This document shows positions 8,016-18,193 of a stretch of DNA of 64,000 nt, in pieces (position 1 is the stretch's first letter; each line of letters starts with the position of its first letter). This DNA is from Streptomyces sp. 3214.6. GTDB lineage: Bacteria > Actinomycetota > Actinomycetes > Streptomycetales > Streptomycetaceae. A program made the translations under genes and the position numbers. Under the pieces are notes generated by a model, which saw only the letters and a program-made list of their open reading frames with translations, was not told the DNA's origin and ran no database searches. The stretch lies in contig NZ_LT670819.1 of assembly GCF_900129855.1 (NCBI RefSeq), positions 4,340,001 through 4,404,000 of the forward strand. Direction: 5' to 3'.

Positions 8016-8606
8016 TCAGACCTTCACGCCCTTGGCGCGCAGGAAGGCGACGGGGTCGATCGCCGAGCCGTAGTTCGCGGTCGTACGGATCTCGAAGTGC
8101 AGGTGCGGACCACTGGTGTTGCCGGTGTTGCCGGACAGCGCGATCTTCTGGCCCGTCTTGACGATCTGGCCGATCTTCACGTCGATCTGCGAGAGATGGG
8201 CGTACTGCGAGTAGACGCCGTTGGCGTGCTTGATCACGATGGCGTTGCCATAGGCCGGGCCGTCACCGGCGCCGTTGCCGCCGGCCTTGACCACGGTGCC
8301 GCCGTGCGCGGCCATCACCTTGGTGCCGCTCGGCACGGCGAAGTCCTGACCGCTGTGGGTGGACTGCCACATGGCGCCGGCCTGGGCGAAGCTCGCGGTC
8401 AGCGTGTACTTCTTCACCGGGTCGATCCAGGAGGCGGCGGAGACGGCCGTCTTGGCGGCGGGCGCGGCGGGCGCGGCGGCAGGGGCAGCGGCGGACGCCA
8501 CTCCGGTTCCCAGCACGACCGAGGCGCCGACGGCGGCGGCCCCGACGGCCACGCGGGTGCGGAGCAGGGACGTACGGGAAGAACGGAACGTGACGTGCTG
8601 GAACAT
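8016..8606 (-). CDS. Secreted M23-family metallopeptidase (LytM domain)
   Basis: The 196-residue protein has an N-terminal signal peptide (positive RSSRTSLLRTR, hydrophobic core, cleavage near GVASA-A), an Ala/Pro linker, and a C-terminal M23 domain from about residue 75. Zinc ligands are visible as HSGQD and PHLHFE. M23 enzymes cut peptidoglycan cross-bridges or stem peptides; no cell-wall-binding module is present. ATG 8606 is chosen because GAGG lies 7 nt upstream; an in-frame ATG at 8618 lacks a Shine-Dalgarno. It is convergent with the tetR gene, 11 bp away. I looked for a c-di-AMP riboswitch in the leader, common before Streptomyces wall hydrolases, and saw none. Confidence 0.88.
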   Translation of the reverse strand: MFQHVTFRSSRTSLLRTRVAVGAAAVGASVVLGTGVASAAAPAAAPAAPAAKTAVSAASWIDPVKKYTLTASFAQAGAMWQSTHSGQDFAVPSGTKVMAAHGGTVVKAGGNGAGDGPAYGNAIVIKHANGVYSQYAHLSQIDVKIGQIVKTGQKIALSGNTGNTSGPHLHFEIRTTANYGSAIDPVAFLRAKGVKV

Positions 8607-9133
8607 CGAAGACCTCATGGGAACGGGGACAGAGGAAACCACCCGGCACGAAGCTCTGCCGGAGTGGCTATCCCTTGGTAACCCGAGGGCCCACATACGC
8701 CCAAACGTGTGATCTACGACAGAAGCTAGTACTCCACCCCAAAACTTCTCACTTATTGACAGATCGCCCCTTCCCGACATTTTCGGTACCGATCCATGTC
8801 GACACCCGGAGTGGGGGTGGGAGTGGGGGTCAGGAGTCCAGGCTCAATGTCCCTTTTCTTAGCATTTAGGGCGACTATCCGGGCTAGTAGGGCCCTATTC
8901 ACCTGTGCGGCATGTCACCGGCCGCCCACCTCAAGGGACTTCGGAATGTGACGGCGACTACTCCCGCGCCCCGCAGACCACTTGTGACCCCCGTCACGAT
9001 CACAGACAAGAGTCTGTGACCAGCCTCTCATCGACCACTACCGTCCAGTAACCCGCTGGTTCCCCTCAGGCCACCCCCAGCGATCAGCATGCCCACGACA
9101 CCGGCAACGCAAGGACGCGAGAGGACCCCACAC
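8607..9133. promoter_or_regulatory. 527-bp divergent regulatory region with CRP-like site and hairpin
   Basis: This lies between the M23 gene (minus) and the acid phosphatase (plus) and has no supported gene. It contains a perfect palindrome GTGAC-CCCC-GTCAC at 8984-8997, which matches the GTGA-n6-TCAC form bound by CRP/FNR-type regulators, and directly after it an inverted repeat CACAGAC-AAGA-GTCTGTG at 9001-9018. TTGACA occurs at 8755-8760 on the plus strand without a good -10 partner. Identification as a Crp site is by motif resemblance only. Confidence 0.4.
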
Positions 9134-9775
9134 ATGACCAGAGGCACCTGGACGCGCCGCATAGCCATGACCGCCGCGGCGACGGCCGCGGTCACCGCGA
9201 TGGCCGTCCCGGTCGGTGCCCAGGCCGCGACGGCCACCGGCACCTCCACCGTCGCCACCGCCTCCGCGGCCGCCGCGGAGGACGTCGACTACGCCACCTG
9301 GCAGCAGGACTGCCAGGCGGTGATGGACAAGGCCCTGCCGGCGCTGAAGCAGCGGATCGCCGCCGCCAAGCCGGGCGAGAGGCAGGCGATCGTCTTCGAC
9401 ATCGACAACACCACCCTGGAGACCGACTTCGGCTTCAGCTACCCCCAGCCGGCCAACAAGCCGGTCCTCAGCGTCGCCAAGTACGCCCAGGAGCACGGCG
9501 TCTCCCTGTTCTTCGTCACCGCCCGGCCGGGCATCATCTCCGGGGTGACCGACTACAACCTCAAGTACGTCGGCTACCAGGTCTCCGGGCTCTACGTGCG
9601 CGGCTTCCTCGACCTCTTCAAGGACGTCGCCGCCTACAAGACCGCCCAGCGCGTGAACATCGAGAGCAAGGGCTACACGATCATCGCGAACATCGGCAAC
9701 AGCGCCACCGACCTCTCCGGCGGCCACGCCGAGACGACGTACAAGCTGCCGGACTACGACGGGCAGCTGTCGTAA
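9134..9775 (+). CDS. Secreted HAD-superfamily acid phosphatase (class B/IIIB type)
   Basis: The 213-residue protein has a signal peptide (TRGTWTRRIAMTAAATAAV, cleavage near AQA-A). The HAD nucleophile motif is present as VFDIDNTTLE (Asp nucleophile about residue 95), motif II as FFVTARPG, and a late region IIANIGNSATDLSGG with the acidic motif. This arrangement is typical of bacterial non-specific acid phosphatases that release phosphate from organic esters outside the cell. ATG 9134 begins the signal sequence; there is no strong Shine-Dalgarno (a GAGGACC lies 11 nt upstream). It is monocistronic, with a strong terminator downstream. Confidence 0.87.
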   Translation: MTRGTWTRRIAMTAAATAAVTAMAVPVGAQAATATGTSTVATASAAAAEDVDYATWQQDCQAVMDKALPALKQRIAAAKPGERQAIVFDIDNTTLETDFGFSYPQPANKPVLSVAKYAQEHGVSLFFVTARPGIISGVTDYNLKYVGYQVSGLYVRGFLDLFKDVAAYKTAQRVNIESKGYTIIANIGNSATDLSGGHAETTYKLPDYDGQLS

Positions 9776-9791
9776 CCCATCGCGTACACGC

Positions 9792-9827
9792 AAGAGGGGC
9801 CGGTGCCTTTCAGCACCGGCCCCTCTT
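9792..9827. terminator. Bidirectional terminator between acid phosphatase and clpC
   Basis: A perfect 15-bp stem AAGAGGGGCCGGTGC / GCACCGGCCCCTCTT with a 6-nt loop lies between the convergent genes, 17 bp after the phosphatase stop and 33 bp from the clpC stop. It should serve both. Confidence 0.9.
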
Positions 9828-9859
9828 GTCAGCTCGGACGGAGGCTCAACCCCGGAGGG

Positions 9860-12385
<2,526 letters not shown>

Positions 12386-12815
12386 CGTTAATCGCTCCTC
12401 AGAGCGGTCAGGCAGTGGGGGGAACTTCCCCTCCCTGTCCTTCCGCAGCTTAGTCCCGCAAGCGGGGACCGCTCATTCCAACTGCCGACACCGTCGATGG
12501 CCTCCTGACCCCGAACGCCGACATCTGCTCCAACCCGATGGTGCGAGACGATGTTCCCGCAGGCCAGGCAGTTACCCCACTCGCCAGTACGCCGATGGCG
12601 AACGTGAGACGGCCTTTCCTGCGTGTCGCCCCCTCCCACTAGGGATGTCTTACCCGCTGGGACTGACACTCCATGCCGGGGGCACCGGTTCCCTCCGCTA
12701 TGGGCGAACAACCTTGCGCCTCCCGACGCCCCCAGCCGCCCCGTTTGCCGACACATGGCGCAGCGATGGGAGCACCCAGCGTAACTTGGGAGCCTTTTGG
12801 GCGGTTGCGCTTGGC
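12386..12815. promoter_or_regulatory. clpC upstream region with ClgR-like palindrome
   Basis: This 430-bp region between divergent genes lacks strong coding signals. At 12587-12603 the sequence GTACGCC-GAT-GGCGAAC forms a 7-bp inverted repeat with one mismatch; on the clpC strand it reads GTTCGCC-ATC-GGCGTAC, which fits the GTTCGC/GCGnAC layout I recall for ClgR boxes. The distance to the clpC ATG (about 200 bp) implies a long leader. The ClgR assignment is by resemblance, not proof. Confidence 0.4.
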
Positions 12816-13607
12816 ATGGTTGGCTCAGTCCCCCCGGCTGCCGGCTCGGCCGCCTCTGCGATCCTCACGGTTCCCCTCCCCCGACGGCCGCTCGATCCGG
12901 ATGATCCGGACGGCCCGAACGGTCCGGACGATCGGGCGGACCGGATCCGCGGCTGGTACGAGAACGAACTGGGCTGGGCGACCGTGCCCGGGGAACCGGT
13001 ACGACTTTTGGTGGGCGAGCGCTTCGACGTCCTGGACGTACCGGCCGAGGCGGGCCTCGCGGCGCTGCGGCGCCTGGCGCCGGGCTCGCCGGTGGCCGCG
13101 CGGGGCGACCGGCTGCGGCTGCTCGTGGCAGCGGGCGGCGCGGAGGAGGTGCCGGGGATCCTGCGGTGGCTGGAGTGGGGCGCGCTGCCCCTGGACCTGA
13201 CGGCGATCGGCGCGGGCGGTCTCATGGAGGCGCCGTTGCCGCCCGACCAGAACCCGGGCCGGCATGCGGGCGGCCGGGACGGGAGCCGCGATCCTGACCG
13301 CACTCCTGGCCGCGATCCGGGCCTCGATCATGGCCACGATCCTGACTGCGGCAAGGGCCTTGTGTCGAGCCGTGTTCCGGGCCGCGTCACCGGGCCCCTC
13401 ACGGGCTCGGACAGCCCCGGGCCGGTGCAGGGGGCCGCCGTGTGGCTGCGGCCCCCCGTGGCAGGGCGCGAGGTCGAGGCCTCGCTGCCGACGATGTCGG
13501 CCATGGGGGGCGCCCCCGATCTCGTACGGCTGGTGGACACGCTGGCGACGCATTGTCACCGTGTCCGGCTGCGACGCGCGAGCGCTCAGCCGTTGGCCTT
13601 CTCGTAG
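12816..13607 (+). CDS. Conserved hypothetical protein between clpC and lsr2
   Basis: The recognisable protein runs from about residue 45 (RGWYENELGWATVPGEPVRLLVGERFDVLDVP) through WLEWGALPLDL to VRLVDTLATHCHRVRLRR. The WATVPGEPVRLLVGERFDVLDVP stretch resembles small Streptomyces proteins related to the N-terminal part of bifunctional primase/polymerases, but catalytic residues are not evident, so I give no function. The middle (about residues 145-200) is a low-complexity Asp/Gly/Arg/His insert. The start is uncertain: ATG 12816 lacks a clear Shine-Dalgarno and the frame stays open upstream. The 3' end overlaps the end of lsr2 by 22 bp, tail to tail. Confidence 0.55.
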   Translation: MVGSVPPAAGSAASAILTVPLPRRPLDPDDPDGPNGPDDRADRIRGWYENELGWATVPGEPVRLLVGERFDVLDVPAEAGLAALRRLAPGSPVAARGDRLRLLVAAGGAEEVPGILRWLEWGALPLDLTAIGAGGLMEAPLPPDQNPGRHAGGRDGSRDPDRTPGRDPGLDHGHDPDCGKGLVSSRVPGRVTGPLTGSDSPGPVQGAAVWLRPPVAGREVEASLPTMSAMGGAPDLVRLVDTLATHCHRVRLRRASAQPLAFS

Positions 13608-13921
13608 GCCTCGCGAATGGACGCGGGAACACGGCCACGGTCATTGACCTCGTAACCGTTCTCCTTCGCCCACGCACGGATCTGAGCGGTGTCCTGGCTG
13701 CCGCCGGAAGTGGCGCGCGCCTTTCCACGCCCACCCGAAGCACGGCCACCGGTACGACGGCCGCCCTTCACGTAGGGCTCCAGAAGTCCACGCAGCTTGT
13801 CCGCATTGGTAGTCGTGAGATCGATCTCGTACGTCTTGCCGTCCAGCGCGAACGTCACGGTCTCGTCCGCCTCGCCGCCGTCGAGGTCGTCGACAAGAAG
13901 GACCTGAACCTTCTGTGCCAC
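13586..13921 (-). CDS. lsr2: Lsr2, nucleoid-associated xenogeneic silencer
   Basis: The 111-residue protein has an N-terminal dimerisation domain (VQVLLVDDLDGGEADETVTFALDGKTYEIDL), a basic Gly/Arg linker, and a C-terminal DNA-binding domain with the AT-hook-like NDRGRVP motif that enters the minor groove of AT-rich DNA. Streptomyces Lsr2 silences horizontally acquired and specialised-metabolite genes. GTG 13921 is the start: an AAAGGAAA Shine-Dalgarno lies 5 nt upstream, and the protein then begins MAQKVQVLL as in known Lsr2. The upstream region is locally AT-richer and has overlapping palindromes, possibly for autoregulation. Confidence 0.95.
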   Translation of the reverse strand: MAQKVQVLLVDDLDGGEADETVTFALDGKTYEIDLTTTNADKLRGLLEPYVKGGRRTGGRASGGRGKARATSGGSQDTAQIRAWAKENGYEVNDRGRVPASIREAYEKANG

Positions 13922-13994
13922 CGGATTTCCTTTCATCGAAAACGTGAGGGACGGGGGTCCGCGGCGTCCGCCGTTTAGCCGCGCCCTGTTATAT

Positions 13995-14009
13995 GCAGTA
14001 CTGCAGTAC
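13995..14009. promoter_or_regulatory. Overlapping palindromes upstream of lsr2
   Basis: GCAGTACTGC (13995-14004) and GTACTGCAGTAC (13998-14009) are both perfect palindromes and overlap by 7 nt, about 75 bp before the lsr2 start. TATAT lies directly to their left. Such overlapping symmetry in an AT-richer promoter region suggests an operator, but no binding protein can be named. Confidence 0.4.
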
Positions 14010-14146
14010 GTCGGAAAGCAAACCGCTTTTCCTGGGAAAACACAAACCCCTGACAGAGACCGGCAGCCCGCCCCGGACCGGAAACGTGCGCGTTTCGGAC
14101 ATAGGGAACCCCGGCTAGGCGGGTCGGGCGGAATGGACGGCCACGA

Positions 14147-14695
14147 TCACAGATGCAGAAGCATCCGGCTGTTGCCCAAGGTGTTCGGTTTCACTCGTTC
14201 GAGTCCGAGGAACTCCGCGACGCCCTCGTCATAGGAACGCAACAGCTCCGCGTAGACATCGGTGTCGACCGGCGTCTCGCCGATCTCCACGAAGCCGTGC
14301 TTGCCGAAGAAGTCCACTTCGAAGGTCAGGCAGAAAACGCGGCGAACCCCGAGCCAGCGTGCGGTGTGGAGCAACTTCTCCAACAACTGGTGACCGACGC
14401 CGGCGCCCTTGAGTCCGGGCTTCACCGCGAGAGTGCGGACTTCCGCCAGGTCTTCCCACATGACGTGCAGGGCGCCGCAGCCGACCACCTCGGCGTTGTC
14501 GTCGCGTTCGGCCACCCAGAACTCCTGGATGTCCTCGTAAAGCGTCACCATCGCTTTGTCGAGCAGGATGCCGCCGCGGACGTAGGCGTCAAGGAGACGG
14601 CGGACGGCGGAGACATCGCCGGTCCGGGCCCGCCGGACGGTGATGGCTTTAGCGGTGACTTCGGGGTTCTCGGCGGAGGGACTCTCTGCGGACAT
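14147..14695 (-). CDS. GNAT-family N-acetyltransferase, short ArgA-like
   Basis: The 182-residue protein matches the single-domain amino-acid N-acetyltransferases of actinobacteria, which can supply N-acetylglutamate for arginine synthesis. The GNAT fold is seen from ITVRRARTGDVSAVRRLL through the acetyl-CoA loop VKPGLKGAGVGHQLLEKLL (R/Q-x-x-G-x-G/A type) to FCLTFEVDFFGKHGF. ATG 14695 is supported by a TAGCGT hexamer 7 nt upstream and no Shine-Dalgarno, so the transcript is probably leaderless. It lies 10 bp downstream of the blaI-like gene, same strand. The substrate assignment rests on family resemblance. Confidence 0.75.
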   Translation of the reverse strand: MSAESPSAENPEVTAKAITVRRARTGDVSAVRRLLDAYVRGGILLDKAMVTLYEDIQEFWVAERDDNAEVVGCGALHVMWEDLAEVRTLAVKPGLKGAGVGHQLLEKLLHTARWLGVRRVFCLTFEVDFFGKHGFVEIGETPVDTDVYAELLRSYDEGVAEFLGLERVKPNTLGNSRMLLHL

Positions 14696-14705
14696 GTGCC
14701 GGACG

Positions 14706-15185
14706 CTATCGCCCGTCGGCCTCCGTTGCCGAGGCGGGGTTCTCCCCCGTAGTCGCGGTACTTGCCGTAGTCGCCGTACTCCCTGCGCTCCCGGCACTGT
14801 CCCCAGTTGCGGGTTCAGCGGTTTCGGGACCTTGGACCATGCGAACGGCGTCGCGCAGCGCGTGTCGCTGTTCGTCGCTCATCATCCCGAAGAAGGCGAC
14901 GAGAGCGGCTGCTGGGTTGTCGCTCTGCGCCCAGGCGTCGTTCATCAGGGCGGCGGCGTAGGCGGCCCGGGTCGAGACCGCCTCATATCGATAGGCCCGG
15001 CCTTCCGCTTCACGGCGCACCCAGCCCTTCTGATGGAGATTGTCCAAAACGGTCATCACCGTGGTGTAGGCGATGGACCGTTCCTGCTGAAGGTCTTCCA
15101 GGACTTCTCGAACGGTCACCGGGCGGTTCCACTTCCACACCCGCGTCATGACCGCGTCTTCGAGTTCTCCCAATGGGCGAGGCAC
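14706..15185 (-). CDS. BlaI/MecI/CopY-family transcriptional repressor
   Basis: The 159-residue protein has a winged helix-turn-helix at about residues 5-75 (LGELEDAVMTRVWKWNRPVTVREVLEDL, then YTTVMTVLDNLHQKGWVRRE), followed by a short dimerisation helix and a low-complexity Ala/Ser/Thr/Gly tail of about 40 residues. BlaI-type repressors are normally released by proteolysis through an M56 sensor protease; no M56 gene lies in this window. GTG 15185 has no Shine-Dalgarno but has TATTGT 8 nt upstream, so it may be leaderless. Target genes are unknown; the GNAT gene 10 bp downstream is probably co-transcribed. Confidence 0.85.
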   Translation of the reverse strand: MPRPLGELEDAVMTRVWKWNRPVTVREVLEDLQQERSIAYTTVMTVLDNLHQKGWVRREAEGRAYRYEAVSTRAAYAAALMNDAWAQSDNPAAALVAFFGMMSDEQRHALRDAVRMVQGPETAEPATGDSAGSAGSTATTASTATTGENPASATEADGR

Positions 15186-15260
15186 AGCTCAGAACAATAG
15201 TGGGAGATCTCGCCGATCGCGTGCCGGACGTGCACTTTCATCAACAAACAGGAACAAAAA

Positions 15261-15293
15261 GGGCGTGCGGGCTCCGAAAGGAGCCGCACGCCC
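15261..15293 (-). terminator. Terminator after the small membrane-protein gene
   Basis: A 14-bp stem (GGGCGTGCGG-CTCC with GGAGCCGCACGCCC, one bulged G) closes on a GAAA loop. On the minus strand it is followed by TTTTTG, a classical intrinsic terminator for the gene at 15323-15502. Confidence 0.9.
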
Positions 15294-15322
15294 TGGATGG
15301 CCGCGGAAGCGTCGCGACCCGG

Positions 15323-15502
15323 TCAGGCCTCGGGGCTCGCGGAGGCCTGGCGGGTGCTCTCCGCGCGCGCGAGGGCGGCGTCGACGACCGCGTCCTCCTT
15401 GGCCTTGTTGGCCCCGCCCTGGGTCTTCACGATCACCCTGATCACACCGATGAAGAACACGGCCATGACGACGGGGGGCACGAGCGCGGAGACGTAGTCC
15501 AT
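15323..15502 (-). CDS. Small single-pass membrane protein (59 aa), hypothetical
   Basis: The protein begins MDYVSALVPPVVMAVFFIGVIRVIV: one N-terminal transmembrane helix at about residues 6-25, then a charged, Ala-rich cytoplasmic tail (KTQGGANKAKEDAVVDAALARAE) likely to be helical. It has no recognised domain. ATG 15502 is supported by TACCCT ending 6 nt upstream, so the transcript is probably leaderless. A strong terminator follows. It is conserved in my memory of Streptomyces but of unknown function. Confidence 0.72.
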   Translation of the reverse strand: MDYVSALVPPVVMAVFFIGVIRVIVKTQGGANKAKEDAVVDAALARAESTRQASASPEA

Positions 15503-15566
15503 GGTTCCAGGGTAGCCAGGGAGGAACGGGACATCCGGGCGGGGTCGCCCGGCGACGGCACTCGTC

Positions 15567-16295
15567 TCAGCCTGCGGCCAGCCGCTGCTGGTCAGGAGTG
15601 GCGGGCGGCTGGGTCGGTTTGCGGCGCGGGAAGACCTCGCCCGGCGTCGGGATCGGCCGACGGGCGGGCTCCGGGGCGGACGGCCCGGCGGGTCGGGGGC
15701 CGGGCGCGGGCGCGGGTGGGGCCGGCTTCTCGGCGGGTTTCTTCCTGGGCTCCTCGCCCGGATGCTCGCCCGCGTCCTCGGCCATCGCGGAGAGGCGGGC
15801 GCAGCCTTCGGCGGAGCGGCCCCCAGGAAGGGCCAGGAGGCGCGTACGGGACGCCGGGACGGCGGGAGCGGGCACAGAGAGCCTGCGGGCCGTACGGCGG
15901 GCCAGGCGGACGCGTACGTCCTGTTCGGCGAGCACCTGGCAGCGGTCCAGCAGGACGGCGGCCGTGGGGTTGCCGCGCAGGGCGCGGAGCGCGGCGAGGT
16001 CGTCGACGTCGGGCCGGTAGCCGGTGGCCAGGACCTCCTCCAGGAGCGTGAGGTAGCCGGCTGCCGTGCCGGGGAGGGCGGCGCGGTACCGGGCGAGGTC
16101 GGCCACCAGGAAGGCCCGCAGCCGGGCGGCCTCGCGCATCGCCTCGTCGAGGGACTCGGCGAGGCGATGGCAGTCCTGGACGTCCTCGGCGGAGACGGGG
16201 CCGGGGTGGAGGGCGAGGGCGAGGGCGCGGCGGAGCACACGCAGCTCCTCCGCGCCGAACGCCATGCCGCCGCGGGATCCGTAGGGCGTGGGCAT
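15567..16295 (-). CDS. Conserved hypothetical protein, helical N-domain and Pro-rich tail
   Basis: The 242-residue protein has a helical N-terminal domain to about residue 150 (FGAEELRVLRRALALAL, HRLAESLDEAMREAARLRAFLVADLARYRAAL, GYLTLLEEVLATGYRPDVDDLAALRAL). A charged Lys/Pro/Ala-rich tail (KKPAEKPAPPAPAPGPRP) follows and ends with FPRRKPTQPP. It has no signal peptide or catalytic motif. ATG 16295 is preferred over the in-frame ATG 16265 because TATCGT ends 6 nt before it (leaderless pattern). The tail looks disordered. Function unknown; it is next to, but separated by 90 bp from, coaX. Confidence 0.68.
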   Translation of the reverse strand: MPTPYGSRGGMAFGAEELRVLRRALALALHPGPVSAEDVQDCHRLAESLDEAMREAARLRAFLVADLARYRAALPGTAAGYLTLLEEVLATGYRPDVDDLAALRALRGNPTAAVLLDRCQVLAEQDVRVRLARRTARRLSVPAPAVPASRTRLLALPGGRSAEGCARLSAMAEDAGEHPGEEPRKKPAEKPAPPAPAPGPRPAGPSAPEPARRPIPTPGEVFPRRKPTQPPATPDQQRLAAG

Positions 16296-16384
16296 GCCGC
16301 GACGATACGCGCTAATCAGACAAATTCGATATAAACGGCGGGTGTGGCGCGCCCCAATCCGACAGAATCCGCCCTGGTGGTGGC

Positions 16385-17182
16385 TTACATGCGCGAGACG
16401 TTGCGCTCGTACACCAGCCGCAGCCCGATCAGTGTCAGCCACGGCTCGTGTTCGTCGATCACCGAGGACTCGCCGAGGACCGTCGGCGCCAGGCCGCCCG
16501 TGGCGATCACCGTCACGTCGTCCGGGTCGTCCGCCAGCTCGCGGGCCATCCGGGTCACCACTCCGTCGACCTGGCCGGCGAACCCGTAGACGATGCCCGA
16601 CTGCATCGCCTCGACCGTGTTCTTGCCGATCACGCTCCGGGGTCTGGCCAGCTCGATCTTGCGCAGCTGTGCGGCCTTGACGCCCAGGGCCTCGACGGAG
16701 ATCTCGATGCCCGGGGCGATGACGCCGCCGACGTACTCCCCGCGCGCGGAGACCGCGTCGAACGTCGTCGCCGTTCCGAAGTCGACGACGATCGCCGGGC
16801 CGCCGTAGAGCTCGTTGGCCGCGACCGCGTTGATGATGCGGTCGGCGCCGACCTCCTTGGGGTTGTCGAAAAGGATCGGCACGCCCGTCTTCACACCGGG
16901 TTCGACGAGCACCGCGGGGACGTCGCCGTAGTAGCGCCGCGTCACCTCGCGCAGCTCGTGCAGCACGGAGGGCACGGTGGCGCAGATCGCGATCCCGTCG
17001 ATGCCGTCGCCCAGATCGTCCCCGAGGAGCGGGTGCATGCCCATCAGGCCCTGCAGGAGTACGGCGAGTTCGTCCGCGGTACGGCGGGCGTCGGTGGAGA
17101 TCCGCCAGTGCTCGACGATGTCCTCACCGTCGAACAGGCCGAGCACGGTGTGCGTGTTGCCCACGTCGATCGTCAGCAGCAT
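16385..17182 (-). CDS. coaX: Type III pantothenate kinase CoaX
   Basis: CoaX phosphorylates pantothenate, the first committed step of CoA synthesis, and belongs to the ASKHA fold; type III enzymes do not respond to CoA feedback. The 265-residue protein shows the phosphate-1 motif TIDVGNTHTVLGLF at the N-terminus, GADRIINAVAA near residue 107, phosphate-2 motif VVDFGTATTFDAV, and the adenosine motif region VIATGGLAPTV. It is the last gene of the panC-nadB-nadC-coaX run, 15 bp after nadC. This pairs NAD and CoA cofactor synthesis in one transcript. Confidence 0.94.
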   Translation of the reverse strand: MLLTIDVGNTHTVLGLFDGEDIVEHWRISTDARRTADELAVLLQGLMGMHPLLGDDLGDGIDGIAICATVPSVLHELREVTRRYYGDVPAVLVEPGVKTGVPILFDNPKEVGADRIINAVAANELYGGPAIVVDFGTATTFDAVSARGEYVGGVIAPGIEISVEALGVKAAQLRKIELARPRSVIGKNTVEAMQSGIVYGFAGQVDGVVTRMARELADDPDDVTVIATGGLAPTVLGESSVIDEHEPWLTLIGLRLVYERNVSRM

Positions 17183-17197
17183 GGCCGTTCCCCGTTC

Positions 17198-18193
17198 CTA
17201 CTCCGCCGCTCGCAGATCCAGACCGATGTCCAGGATCGGCGAGGAGTGCGTCAGGGCGCCCACGGCGAGGAAGTCGACGCCGGTGTCGGCGTACGCCTTG
17301 GCGTTCTCCAGGGTGAGCCGGCCGGACGCCTCCAGCAGGGCGCGTCCGCCGACGATGCCGACGGCCTCGGCGCACTCGCCGGGCGTGAAGTTGTCCAGCA
17401 GGATCAGGTCCGCTCCGGCGTCGACGACCTCGCGCAGCTGGTGCAGGGTGTCGACCTCGACCTCGATCGGCACGTCCGGGAAGGCCTCCCGTACGGCCTC
17501 GAAGGCGCGGGCCACGCCGCCGGCGGCGACCACATGGTTGTCCTTGACCAGGGCCGCGTCCGACAGCGACATGCGGTGGTTGACGCCTCCGCCGCAGCGG
17601 ACGGCGAACTTCTCCAGGGCGCGCAGGCCTGGCGTCGTCTTCCGGGTGTCACGCACGCGTGTCTTGGTGCCCTCCAGGACGTCCGCCCACGCGCGCGTGG
17701 CGGTGGCGATGCCGGACAGGCGGCACAGCAGGTTGAGCGCGCTGCGCTCGGCGGTGAGGAGGTCACGCGTGCGCGTGGTGACCGACAGCAGCTTCTGGCC
17801 GGCCTCCACCCGGTCGCCGTCCTCGACGTGCCGCTCGACCTCGAACTCGTCCGAGCAGACGACCGAGACGACCGCCTCGGCGATCCTGAGGCCCGCGACC
17901 ACGCCCGTCTCGCGCGCGGTGAAGTCGGCGGTGGCGACCGCGTCCTCGGGGATGGTCGCGACCGTCGTCACGTCGACGCCGTGGTCCAGGTCCTCCTGGA
18001 TGGCGACGTTGGCGATGTCCTCGACCTCGACGGGGTCGAGTCCGGCGTCGGCCAGGAGCTGGGCGAGCGCGGGGTCGAGCCCACACTCCAGGTATTCCTC
18101 GTCGGCGAACCCGGCGTCGGCGCCACAGGCACAGCCGTCGCCGCAGCCGCCGCTCTGGGCGAGGGGAAGGTCGGGGGTGCTCACTTCTGTCAC
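17198..18193 (-). CDS. nadC: Nicotinate-nucleotide pyrophosphorylase (carboxylating) NadC
   Basis: NadC converts quinolinate and PRPP to nicotinate mononucleotide in de novo NAD synthesis. The 331-residue protein has the family core: LTAERSALNLLCRLSGIAT, the substrate-binding TRKTTPGLRALEKFAVRCGGGVNHR near 175, VKDNHV, and the barrel strands IEVEVDTLHQL and LILLDNF. It has an unusual N-terminal extension of about 35 residues with CGDGCACGADAG, which could bind metal but may simply be disordered. The GTG start overlaps the nadB stop as GTGA, so translation is coupled. Confidence 0.94.
   Translation of the reverse strand: MTEVSTPDLPLAQSGGCGDGCACGADAGFADEEYLECGLDPALAQLLADAGLDPVEVEDIANVAIQEDLDHGVDVTTVATIPEDAVATADFTARETGVVAGLRIAEAVVSVVCSDEFEVERHVEDGDRVEAGQKLLSVTTRTRDLLTAERSALNLLCRLSGIATATRAWADVLEGTKTRVRDTRKTTPGLRALEKFAVRCGGGVNHRMSLSDAALVKDNHVVAAGGVARAFEAVREAFPDVPIEVEVDTLHQLREVVDAGADLILLDNFTPGECAEAVGIVGGRALLEASGRLTLENAKAYADTGVDFLAVGALTHSSPILDIGLDLRAAE

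Noticed and set aside
8607..9133. c-di-AMP (ydaO-type) riboswitch before the M23 peptidase
   Set aside because: I looked for the conserved purine-rich core typical of Streptomyces wall-hydrolase leaders and did not find it.
14706..15185. A BlaI/BlaR-type beta-lactam resistance system
   Set aside because: Only the repressor is present; no M56 sensor protease or beta-lactamase lies in the window, so no system can be claimed.
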